The translations under genes were made by a program, and so were the position numbers. This document shows positions 1 through 6,060 of a stretch of DNA of 6,060 bases, one piece after another. This DNA is from Candidatus Hydrogenedentota bacterium. Lineage in GTDB: Bacteria; Hydrogenedentota; Hydrogenedentia; Hydrogenedentales; CAITNO01. The stretch spans positions 1-6,060 of the forward strand of contig DSBB01000308.1 of NCBI GenBank assembly GCA_011046175.1, read 5' to 3'. Below the pieces are notes generated by a model. It was given only the letters and a program-made list of their open reading frames with translations, ran no database searches and was not told the DNA's origin. How positions within the stretch are numbered: position 1 is the first letter of the stretch; the number at the start of each line of letters is the position of its first letter.

Positions 1-93
1 CAGGGCAACTGAAAAAGCTTCTTCGTTTTGTGACAATTTCCTATCTGGGGGGTATGTTCCAAAAACGCAGTTGAACGGAACTTACACCGCATT

Positions 94-123
94 TTGCGAC
101 ATTGCGGCAATTGCGGGTATAAT
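94..123 (+). promoter_or_regulatory. Candidate sigma70-type promoter for the lipoprotein gene
   Basis: The -35 candidate TTGCGA at 94..99 matches four of six consensus bases. It is followed by an 18-bp spacer and a perfect TATAAT at 118..123. Transcription would begin near 130, giving an untranslated leader of about 135 nt. There is no extended -10 TG. The hexamers sit in the AT-richer part of the leader and point at the only downstream + strand gene. The call rests on sequence resemblance alone; the organism's sigma-factor preference is unknown. Confidence 0.45.
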
Positions 124-251
124 GGGTATAGATATTTCGGGCGGATGTTGAGGCCGCTTGTTGGAGACGCGAACGTATCTTCGCCGGTGTTGATGCGAAG
201 CGCCTGTGGTGAGAATGTCGGAATTCGCGCCTCACGCCGCTCACAACGTAC

Positions 252-255
252 AAGG
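252..255 (+). promoter_or_regulatory. Weak ribosome binding site before the lipoprotein gene
   Basis: AAGG lies 11 nt before the ATG at 267, which is a short and slightly distant Shine-Dalgarno match. An earlier ATG at 257..259 opens a frame that stops after a few codons. In the gene's own frame a TGA at 258..260 closes anything further upstream. The ATG at 267 is therefore the first usable start. Confidence 0.35.
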
Positions 256-266
256 CATGATATTCA

Positions 267-1343
267 ATGAGTGGTGTAGTTAGTTTTGACAGAGGGCGCA
301 GTATTGTCTTATGCCTGTTGTTAGTAATAACGGCAGGCTGCGCGCGTCCAACCTTTGAACCGCCGGAAACGGTGGTCGTGGAAGCCGGGTGGTTTGATAT
401 GGGGCGCGACTATGATGATGAAGGCAACACTGATGAGGTGCCGACGCATAAAGTGTATCTTGACGCTTACGCCATAGGTAAGTACCCCGTTACCAACCGA
501 CAGTTTGCCGACGTGTTGAACTGGGCGCTTTCCAAGGGGTATTTGCAGGATAGCGAGGGTAATCCCTATGATGGCGGCGAGATATACGCCTACGGAAAGC
601 CTCTTGCGGACACCATGAGCAGCGGCCCCGGTTCGCAGATTAATTTCAGTGTCCGCCGGTTCGAGGTGCTCAGTAGGGGCGGGCATGGCGGCGAAGATTT
701 CCCTATGGACAATCATCCCGTGCTGATGGTTACTTGGTACGGCGCCGTGGCATACTGCAACTGGCTGAGTGAAATGCATCGCTTGCACCCGTGCTATGAT
801 ACCAAGACGTGGGAACGATTACAGCCGCTGCCCAATGGTTACCGGCTGCCGACGGAAGCTGAGTGGGAGCGGGCGGCGGCATGGGAATCGAGGGCGGCGG
901 GAGGATCAAAACACTGGCGGTACGGGGTCTCAAGCGATACGTTGGATACGACGCAAGCCAATTTTTTTGCCGAGGAATATGCCAACCCCCTCGGCTTGTC
1001 CTCCATGCCTTTTACATCACCGGTGGACTGGTACAATGGCGAAAATCCGGCGCGGCTCGCCGAATCGAATATCAAGACAAAACGCAGCGCCAGTCCGGCG
1101 GGATGCTTCGATATGGCGGGCAATACATGGGATTGGTGTCACGACTGGTATCAGGAGGACTACTACGAAAAATGCGGAATCGCAAATCCCGTCGGCCCCA
1201 ATGCGGGCGCTTACCGTGTGGGCAGGGGCGGCAGCTGGCGCTATAATGACAGCCATTGCCGCACTACCGACAGATACTGGAACTGGCCCGATTACCGGAG
1301 CCGTTACCAAGGCTTCCGCATTGTCTCATCCCCGCCACGCTGA
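267..1343 (+). CDS. SUMF1/FGE-like (formylglycine-generating enzyme family) lipoprotein
   Basis: This 358-residue protein is predicted to be exported and lipid-anchored. Residues 11-24 form a hydrophobic signal segment ending in the lipobox ITAGC, with Cys25 as the lipidated residue. Residue +2 is Ala, so there is no inner-membrane retention Asp. The rest, about 35-355, is one FGE-sulfatase (C-type-lectin-like) domain. Visible motifs are GWFDMG (41-46), GKYPVTNRQF (71-80), HPVLMVTWYGAVAYCNWLSE (150-169), GYRLPTEAEWERAA (191-204), DMAGNTWDWCHDWY (282-295), RVGRGGSW (317-324) and QGFRIV (348-353). True FGEs use two copper-binding cysteines in this last region. Here the second is kept (Cys331) but the first position is Tyr326, so aerobic conversion of sulfatase Cys to formylglycine is unlikely. 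Many bacterial SUMF1-like proteins share this pattern and their substrates are mostly unknown. A TGA 9 nt upstream in frame fixes the start. The gene stands alone and converges on the glycosyltransferase. Family assignment is firm; function and exact localisation are inferred. Confidence 0.93.
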   Translation: MSGVVSFDRGRSIVLCLLLVITAGCARPTFEPPETVVVEAGWFDMGRDYDDEGNTDEVPTHKVYLDAYAIGKYPVTNRQFADVLNWALSKGYLQDSEGNPYDGGEIYAYGKPLADTMSSGPGSQINFSVRRFEVLSRGGHGGEDFPMDNHPVLMVTWYGAVAYCNWLSEMHRLHPCYDTKTWERLQPLPNGYRLPTEAEWERAAAWESRAAGGSKHWRYGVSSDTLDTTQANFFAEEYANPLGLSSMPFTSPVDWYNGENPARLAESNIKTKRSASPAGCFDMAGNTWDWCHDWYQEDYYEKCGIANPVGPNAGAYRVGRGGSWRYNDSHCRTTDRYWNWPDYRSRYQGFRIVSSPPR

Positions 1344-1408
1344 TACTTTACCCACCTGTAATGATAAAAATGCGGACAGGGCGCGTGTGTATGTGTTGAC
1401 AGGTCATG

Positions 1409-1442
1409 TGATCATTGCCCCGGATATTTCAGGGCTAAATCA
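1409..1442. terminator. Weak imperfect stem-loop between convergent genes, possible bidirectional terminator
   Basis: TGAT (1409..1412) can pair with ATCA (1439..1442), TT (1415..1416) with AA (1437..1438), and GCCC (1417..1420) with GGGC (1432..1435), around an 11-nt loop. This is about ten pairs with bulges, in a 111-bp gap where the lipoprotein gene (stop at 1341..1343) and the glycosyltransferase gene (stop TAA, complement of 1455..1457) converge. Neither side has a clear U-tract. A competing pairing, ACCTGT (1354..1359) with ACAGGT (1399..1404), is also possible. The position suits a terminator but the structure is weak. Confidence 0.22.
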
Positions 1443-1454
1443 CGTTCCATCAGA

Positions 1455-2594
1455 TTATGTGTGTGCATGACGCGTACGAAGGGTTTCTTCATAAGCGGCA
1501 ATAACGCATTCGGACTGATGTTCCAAGGTATAGCGTGTTCTGGCCGTTTTACGCGCATTTTCCGCAAAGTGCTCACGCAATTCCCGTTGATGATAGAATC
1601 TCAAAAACGCATCATAAAGTTCCTCCACACTGCCGTCGGTTACAATTCCCTCTTTATTGTGAGCCACAATTTCACGAAGCATGCCTCTGTCCGCAACGAT
1701 CATCGGCTTTCCCATTGCCATGATCTCACGCACTGCGCGACAGGCGCCGTCAGTGCCGGGAGTCAGGAATAATCCAACAGTAAACATGTTCAGCGTGCCT
1801 GCATAACTATCCCCGTCGAGATAGCCGGTGAAATGAACCCTGTGCGCCAGCCCCAGTTCTTGCACAGGCTTAAAACCCACTTGTTCCTGGCGTGTGCCGC
1901 GTCCCACCACCACCAAATGCGCGTCCGGAGCCTTTTCCGTCAATTTATGAAAAGCGGCAAACAGTTCCTCGTAGTGGCGATGAGGCTGCATGCGCGCCAC
2001 AATACCGAGCACAAACGCTCCCCGGGGTATATTGAATCGTTCGCGCATGTCAGGCAGGACACGTTCCGGATCAAAGCGTTTTGTGTCCACAGCGCCCGGC
2101 GCGATAAACAGCCGCTCCCTTGGCGTCAAAAAGTTGGCGTGGTCCGCCTCCAGCGCCATGTGGGACGGCTCAACGAGGGCGGCGGAACCCGTCGCCAATA
2201 TTCGATGCCGCCTGTCAACGGGCAGGCCGGCGCCAAAATGATTTGTGCGAATGATCGGTATCTTCCGCGCCGCCGCCTCGAGCGCAATCTCATGATCGTT
2301 GTCCAGATGACAATGAATAAGGTCATACGGAACGGTAGACAAATGGCGGCGCAATGCGCGCACGTCAAGCCGATTCCACAACGGATGCCGGTGCTTCGAC
2401 AAATGCATGAAATCAAGCGGTTCGATGCCGTTTTCCCGCGCAACATCCACAATTTTGTTGGGTGCGGTTCCTCTTTTGGGCGAGCAGGCAAAGACCACCT
2501 TCAAATTGTTCTTGAGAAGCGTGACGCATAAATTGACAACCGGTTCCGCGGGACCGGTCCATTTCCTGTTGCTGAATAGATGAAGTACGCGCAT
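1455..2594 (-). CDS. GT-B fold glycosyltransferase (GT4-like, GT1 C-terminal domain)
   Basis: This 379-residue protein should transfer a sugar from a nucleotide-sugar donor to a cell-surface or envelope glycan acceptor at the cytoplasmic side; the sugar and acceptor cannot be read from the sequence. The N-terminal Rossmann half (about 1-175) begins MRVLHLFSNRKWTGPAEPVV, where GPAE (14-17) is the counterpart of the acceptor-side GGAE loop of GT4 enzymes, and includes RTNHFGAG (116-123). The linker reads PGAVDTKRFDPE (166-177), like the family's NGVD..RF.P. The C-terminal half starts at VLGIVARMQP (195-204), where Arg201 and Arg206 fill the places of the usual donor-phosphate-binding Arg and Lys. 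It carries the donor motif TDGACRAVREIMAMGKPMIV (281-300). There the usual E-x7-E is D282-x7-E290. Length is normal for the family and no membrane segment is seen. The start is fixed by an in-frame stop 24 nt upstream, but no Shine-Dalgarno is visible. It lies 56 bp after smc on the same strand. Confidence 0.9.
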   Translation of the reverse strand: MRVLHLFSNRKWTGPAEPVVNLCVTLLKNNLKVVFACSPKRGTAPNKIVDVARENGIEPLDFMHLSKHRHPLWNRLDVRALRRHLSTVPYDLIHCHLDNDHEIALEAAARKIPIIRTNHFGAGLPVDRRHRILATGSAALVEPSHMALEADHANFLTPRERLFIAPGAVDTKRFDPERVLPDMRERFNIPRGAFVLGIVARMQPHRHYEELFAAFHKLTEKAPDAHLVVVGRGTRQEQVGFKPVQELGLAHRVHFTGYLDGDSYAGTLNMFTVGLFLTPGTDGACRAVREIMAMGKPMIVADRGMLREIVAHNKEGIVTDGSVEELYDAFLRFYHQRELREHFAENARKTARTRYTLEHQSECVIAAYEETLRTRHAHT

Positions 2595-2633
2595 AAAATG
2601 AGTCGTTGATGGTTGTCATAAGGCGCAATGGTT

Positions 2634-2650
2634 GCCGCCGGGGAGGCGGC
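2634..2650 (-). terminator. GC-rich hairpin immediately after the SMC stop codon
   Basis: GCCGCC (2634..2639) and GGCGGC (2645..2650) are a perfect 6-bp inverted repeat around a 5-nt loop. It touches the SMC stop codon (TAA, complement of 2651..2653). In the direction of transcription it is followed by AACCATTG rather than a run of T, so it is not a classic intrinsic terminator. It could weakly attenuate, protect the mRNA 3' end, or be chance in GC-rich DNA. Read-through into the glycosyltransferase 40 nt further on is plausible. Confidence 0.3.
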
Positions 2651-5600
2651 TTACTGCTCGCCGGACACGACTTTTTCGGCCTCTTCCAGACGCACACTGA
2701 CCAATTGCGAGACGCCCGCTTCCTGTTGGGTCACGCCGAACAATGCGCCCGCATGCGCCATGGTTTGCTTGTTATGAGTAATCATGATGAACTGGCTTTT
2801 TTCTGTGAATTCATCCACCACCGCCAGAAAACGCCCGATATTGGCGTCATCCAGAGGCGCGTCCACTTCGTCCAAAACGCAGAAAGGGCTTGGCTTGGCG
2901 GCAAAGATGCTGAACAAGAGCGCGATGGCGGTCATGGCCTGCTCGCCGCCGGACAACAGCGAGATGGTTTGCGGTTTTTTCCCCGGGGGACGCGCTTCAA
3001 TTTCTATGCCGCATTCCAGCGGATTGCTTTCATCCATAAGGAACAGGCGCGCCTGACCGCCGTTGAAAAGACGGCGAAAATAGTTCTTGAAATTTTCCGA
3101 TATTTCGGTAAAGGTCTGAAGAAACATATCCTGGGTCGTGGTGTCTATGCGTTTCACCACATGCAACAACGTGTCCCTCGCCTTTACCAGATCGTCATTT
3201 TGTGTTTTGAGAAACAGCGACCTTTTCTCCAGAGATTCGTACTCTTCTATTGCGCCCAAGTTGACATTGCCAAGTTTTTGAAGCGCGTCACGGTAATGAT
3301 GAATCAGTTTTTCACGTTCTTCTTCATCGTGTTCGTCCATGCCCACTTCCGCCTCTGTAAGGGAAGCAAGCGAAAGCCCGTATTCGTCCGAAATGCGTTC
3401 CTGGTAGTTTTGTATGCGGCTTTCTTTTTGCGAACAGTCCAGTTCCAGCTTATGAACCTCTTTTTGCGCCAAGTCGCGCTTCTCACGGCTTTCCTTCAGA
3501 AGTTTTGTGAGTTGTTCAATGGATTCAATGATAAATTGCTGTTCTTTGTTAGCTTCAAGGACGGTTTTATGAGTCTCCCCATGCGTTTTTGACAATTCAT
3601 GCGACTGACGTATGGCGTCCTTTACTTGTTTTTCGAATGCCGCCGCCCGCGCCGCCATTTCCACGGCGATTTGTTGTTGCTTTTCCGCCTGCTCCAGCAT
3701 GTCGTTGCGCGCGCGCCCGGTCCGTTCAAGACTGCGACGCAGTTCTTCCAGGGCATGCACGGATTCCGCCTGTTTCACGCGCAGATCGGACACCTGCGCG
3801 TTGAGCGTTGCAAGGGTCTCCCGGGCGCTTGCGCTTGCTTCTGTTGCTTCCCGCAGCTTGCGTTGCAGGCTCTCATCATCATCCGCCATGTTTCCAATGC
3901 GGGACTGCGCGTCGGCAAGCTGCGTTTCCAAACCTTCCCGTTGTATTTCCAATGCATTGCTGCGTTCTTGCAAAGACGCAAGTGACGAACGCAGGTTGTC
4001 CATTTCGGCGGTGTGGCGGGCGGTTGTCACACCGATTTCTGCTATTCCTTGGCGGATGCTGTCCGCTTCCTGGTCAAGTTCACGTAATATTGCCGTTATT
4101 TTTTCCGATTTTTCCGCAAGGGATTTCATGCGCGTTGTCGTTTTGGTGATACGTTGGGCGGTGTGTGTTACGCTTTTTTCCAAGTCCTCGATTTCAGCGG
4201 TGCGCCCCAGCAGGCCGTGACTCTCGTGTTGCGTGCGGCCGCCTGTTACCGCGCCGGCGGACGTAACCACTTCGCCGTCCAACGTCACAAGCCGGGGAAA
4301 GCGTTTTTCGATGCGGGCAATGCGTATGGCGTCGTCAATGGTTTCCACAATGAGTGTGTTGTACAGCAGATACTGAACGGCGGGCAGCAGATGACTGTCG
4401 CACTGGACATACTCTATGGCCTGTCCGACAACGCCCGACTGGCCGGAAAGGGCGCTGTCGTCGTCGTGGCGCGCGGCGCGGATCGTATCCAGCGGCAAAA
4501 AGGTTACGCGCCCTGCGCGATGCTCTTTTAGAAAGGCGATGGCCGCCTTTGCGGCGTCGGCCTGTTCACAAATAACGTTGTTTATATTGCCGCCGAGAGC
4601 GGCTTCTATGGCGTATTCAAATCTTTTCTCCGTTGAAATAAGATCGCCAACGGGGCCGATTATTCCGTCAAAACCGGGTAATTCCTTTTGTTTGGCCAGC
4701 ATTACCGCGCGCACGCCCACCGCAAAGCCTTCATAACTGTCGCGCAGTTCTATAAGAGAGTTGAGACGCGCCTCTTCGCTGCTTTTGCGCTCGCGCAATT
4801 CCTGCCATTCCCTATTGAATGAGGCGTTTTCCGCGGTGATGCGGTCAGATTCCTGCTTTGCAGCTTCCCGCTTGTCGGCAATGGCCCCAAGTCGTTTGTG
4901 TTGTTCTGCCTGCAAGATGCGCGTCGCGTCAACGCGTTCCTGAGCGGCGCGCAGCCGTTCTTCGAGACTTGCGCGTTCTTCGGCGGCGGCGGCCAGTTGC
5001 GCCTGCAAATTTGCAATATTGACCGTTATGGTCTCCGCTTCCGTCTGGGCGCGGTTCCACGTATTCACGGACTCCAGCGTCATGCCGCGCAGCTGTTCCA
5101 CAAACGCCTCCGCCTCGGCAAGCCGTTGCGCCGCCTGTTCCTGTTCGGCCTGGCGACTCGCGAGTGAGGCGGTGCAGGCTTCCACCTCAGCGGCCAGCAC
5201 AGCGCTTTGTTTGTCTGCCGCCCCGGCTTCCCCCTCCATGGTTTCAGCCTGCCGCACCATTTCTTCACGCGTCTGGAGCGCTTCTTCCCGCCGGGTGTTG
5301 GCAAACTCGATTTCTTTGTTCAACAGCGCGATCTTACCTTCAATCTTTTCCATCTCCGTGGCGATGTCATGCTCTTTTTCACGTCGTTCCGACAAAGTCT
5401 TTTCTATTTCCATGCGTTTCAGGTTGATTGTCTCGAGCTCCGCTTCCTGACGCGACGTCTTTGTCGTCAATTCCTGGTATTGGTCAACAGCGTTCTTAAG
5501 GCGTTCCTGCAAATCCGACACCTGTCCGGTCAGCTCGTTATATTGAAGCCATGCGTTGCGTATCTCGAGCAGACGCAGTTCCCGGCTATATTCACGATGC

Positions 5601-6060
5601 CGAATGGCGGCGTTCACCTGTCGTTTCAGGGAGCGCATCTGACGGTCAACTTCACCAATAATATCGTTCAGACGCATCATGTTTTGTTCGGCGGACTCCA
5701 ACTTGCGCATGGCGACGCGCTTGCGGCTCTTGTATTTGATGATGCCCGCCGCTTCCTCAAGCAAATAACGCCGGTCCTCGGGCTTTGTGCTGAGAATCAA
5801 GTCTATCTTGCCTTGTCCGATGAGCGAGTAGGCGTTGGTGCCGATGCCGGTGTCCATGAATAATTCCTGCACGTCCCGCAGCCGGCAGGCCGCTTTGTTC
5901 ATCAAGTATTCGCTTTCGCCGGAGCGGAAAACTCTTCGCGTTATTTCGACCTCGCTGAAATCCACCGGCAGTTGGCCGTCGGTGTTGTCGAAAAGCAGCG
6001 ACACCTCGGCCATGCCCGTCGGAGGGCGGCCGCTGCTGCCGTTGAATATCACATCCTGCA
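2651..6060 (-). CDS. smc: Chromosome segregation protein SMC, N-terminus cut by the window edge
   Basis: SMC is the ATPase of the bacterial condensin complex; as a dimer with ScpA and ScpB it loops and organises nucleoid DNA. At least 1,135 codons are visible. Residues are numbered here from the GTG at 6050..6052, which is an internal Val of the conserved DVIFNGSS segment; the frame stays open to the edge and the true start is outside. Seen in order: ATPase head part (1-110) with the Q-loop SLIGQGKIDLIL (76-87) and EEAAGIIKYKSRK (99-111); a long charged coiled coil (about 115-435); the hinge (about 440-610) with GFDGIIGPVGDLI (460-472), ALGGNINNVI (485-494) and AGAVTGGR (599-606); a returning coiled coil (about 610-930); and the C-terminal head with signature LSGGEQAMTAIALLF (1033-1047), Walker B FCVLDEVDAPLDD (1057-1069, D1061/E1062) and His1093 in ITHNK. 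Walker A and the R-loop are missing only because they lie off the edge. With roughly 60 more residues the length is normal. scpA and scpB are not in view. Confidence 0.97.
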   Translation of the reverse strand, partial: QDVIFNGSSGRPPTGMAEVSLLFDNTDGQLPVDFSEVEITRRVFRSGESEYLMNKAACRLRDVQELFMDTGIGTNAYSLIGQGKIDLILSTKPEDRRYLLEEAAGIIKYKSRKRVAMRKLESAEQNMMRLNDIIGEVDRQMRSLKRQVNAAIRHREYSRELRLLEIRNAWLQYNELTGQVSDLQERLKNAVDQYQELTTKTSRQEAELETINLKRMEIEKTLSERREKEHDIATEMEKIEGKIALLNKEIEFANTRREEALQTREEMVRQAETMEGEAGAADKQSAVLAAEVEACTASLASRQAEQEQAAQRLAEAEAFVEQLRGMTLESVNTWNRAQTEAETITVNIANLQAQLAAAAEERASLEERLRAAQERVDATRILQAEQHKRLGAIADKREAAKQESDRITAENASFNREWQELRERKSSEEARLNSLIELRDSYEGFAVGVRAVMLAKQKELPGFDGIIGPVGDLISTEKRFEYAIEAALGGNINNVICEQADAAKAAIAFLKEHRAGRVTFLPLDTIRAARHDDDSALSGQSGVVGQAIEYVQCDSHLLPAVQYLLYNTLIVETIDDAIRIARIEKRFPRLVTLDGEVVTSAGAVTGGRTQHESHGLLGRTAEIEDLEKSVTHTAQRITKTTTRMKSLAEKSEKITAILRELDQEADSIRQGIAEIGVTTARHTAEMDNLRSSLASLQERSNALEIQREGLETQLADAQSRIGNMADDDESLQRKLREATEASASARETLATLNAQVSDLRVKQAESVHALEELRRSLERTGRARNDMLEQAEKQQQIAVEMAARAAAFEKQVKDAIRQSHELSKTHGETHKTVLEANKEQQFIIESIEQLTKLLKESREKRDLAQKEVHKLELDCSQKESRIQNYQERISDEYGLSLASLTEAEVGMDEHDEEEREKLIHHYRDALQKLGNVNLGAIEEYESLEKRSLFLKTQNDDLVKARDTLLHVVKRIDTTTQDMFLQTFTEISENFKNYFRRLFNGGQARLFLMDESNPLECGIEIEARPPGKKPQTISLLSGGEQAMTAIALLFSIFAAKPSPFCVLDEVDAPLDDANIGRFLAVVDEFTEKSQFIMITHNKQTMAHAGALFGVTQQEAGVSQLVSVRLEEAEKVVSGEQ

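Larger units (their letters stand above)
1..266. other. Left-edge leader region upstream of the lipoprotein gene
   Basis: No gene can be assigned here with confidence. The stretch is AT-richer up to about position 135 and GC-richer afterwards. It contains a promoter candidate (94..123), three TTGCG repeats (94..115) and a leader of roughly 135 nt before the ATG at 267. Two + strand frames are open from the left edge. One ends with TGA at 72..74 and has the tail residues GGMFQKRS. The other ends with TGA at 149..151 and has the tail residues IMGIDISGGC. Either could be the C-terminus of a gene that begins outside the window, or both could be chance. If the second were real, the promoter candidate would lie inside it. 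No tRNA, repeat array or transposon end was seen. Confidence 0.4.

Noticed and set aside
41..253. A 70-codon - strand frame in the leader region
   Set aside because: It needs a TTG start, has no ribosome binding site, and its Arg/Ser/His-rich translation has no recognisable feature. It also overlaps the better-supported promoter candidate.
267..1343. Annotation of the lipoprotein as a true sulfatase-modifying enzyme
   Set aside because: One of the two copper-binding cysteines is replaced by tyrosine and no sulfatase gene is present nearby, so only the family-level name is supported.
769..1470. A 233-codon + strand frame overlapping the lipoprotein gene
   Set aside because: It is another frame of the SUMF1-like coding sequence, whose motifs continue unbroken to 1343. 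The alternative translation is low-complexity and matches nothing known. There is also no sign of a frameshift joining the two.
1833..2531. A 232-codon + strand frame opposite the glycosyltransferase gene
   Set aside because: It is a shadow of the glycosyltransferase, with no domain, no ribosome binding site and an Arg/His/Gln-rich composition.
2606..3592. A 328-codon + strand open frame opposite the 3' part of smc
   Set aside because: It lies wholly antisense to a firmly identified gene. Its composition (Phe-, His- and Arg-rich) is what the complement of charged coiled-coil and head codons gives, and it has no recognisable domain.
6050..6052. GTG as the start codon of smc
   Set aside because: The codons before it (GAT, CAG) continue the conserved DVIFNGSS motif of SMC proteins. 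The Walker A region that must precede it lies outside the window, so this GTG is an internal valine.

Overview
The window comes from a bacterial chromosome of moderately high GC content. It holds two complete protein genes and one gene that is cut by the right edge. On the + strand is a predicted lipoprotein of the SUMF1 / formylglycine-generating-enzyme-like family (267..1343). On the - strand are a GT-B glycosyltransferase (1455..2594) and, upstream of it, most of the chromosome-organising ATPase SMC (2651 to beyond 6060). The lipobox protein implies a cell envelope and fits a Gram-negative bacterium. The SUMF1-like protein resembles a subfamily that is expanded in Planctomycetes/Verrucomicrobia/Lentisphaerae-type bacteria and in several uncultured environmental phyla. 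That placement is an inference with low confidence, because no rRNA or other lineage marker lies in the window.

Layout. Positions 1..266 are a leader region with a good sigma70-type promoter candidate (TTGCGA, 18-bp spacer, perfect TATAAT) about 150 bp before the lipoprotein gene. Three TTGCG repeats are spaced 8-9 bp apart around it. Two reading frames are open from the left edge (ending at 74 and 151), so the 3' end of another + strand gene cannot be excluded there. The lipoprotein gene and the glycosyltransferase gene converge on a 111-bp gap holding a weak imperfect stem-loop. The glycosyltransferase and SMC genes run in the same direction, 56 bp apart, with a GC-rich 6-bp hairpin directly after the SMC stop and no U-tract.

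How the genes work together. SMC and the glycosyltransferase may be co-transcribed but have no known functional link; the pairing looks like ordinary gene order. The lipoprotein is a separate, convergent unit. No sulfatase is present that could be a client of the SUMF1-like protein, and its active-site region keeps only one of the two copper-binding cysteines of true formylglycine-generating enzymes. I see no defence system, mobile element, CRISPR array, RNA gene or clearly new system. The observations worth a second look are modest.
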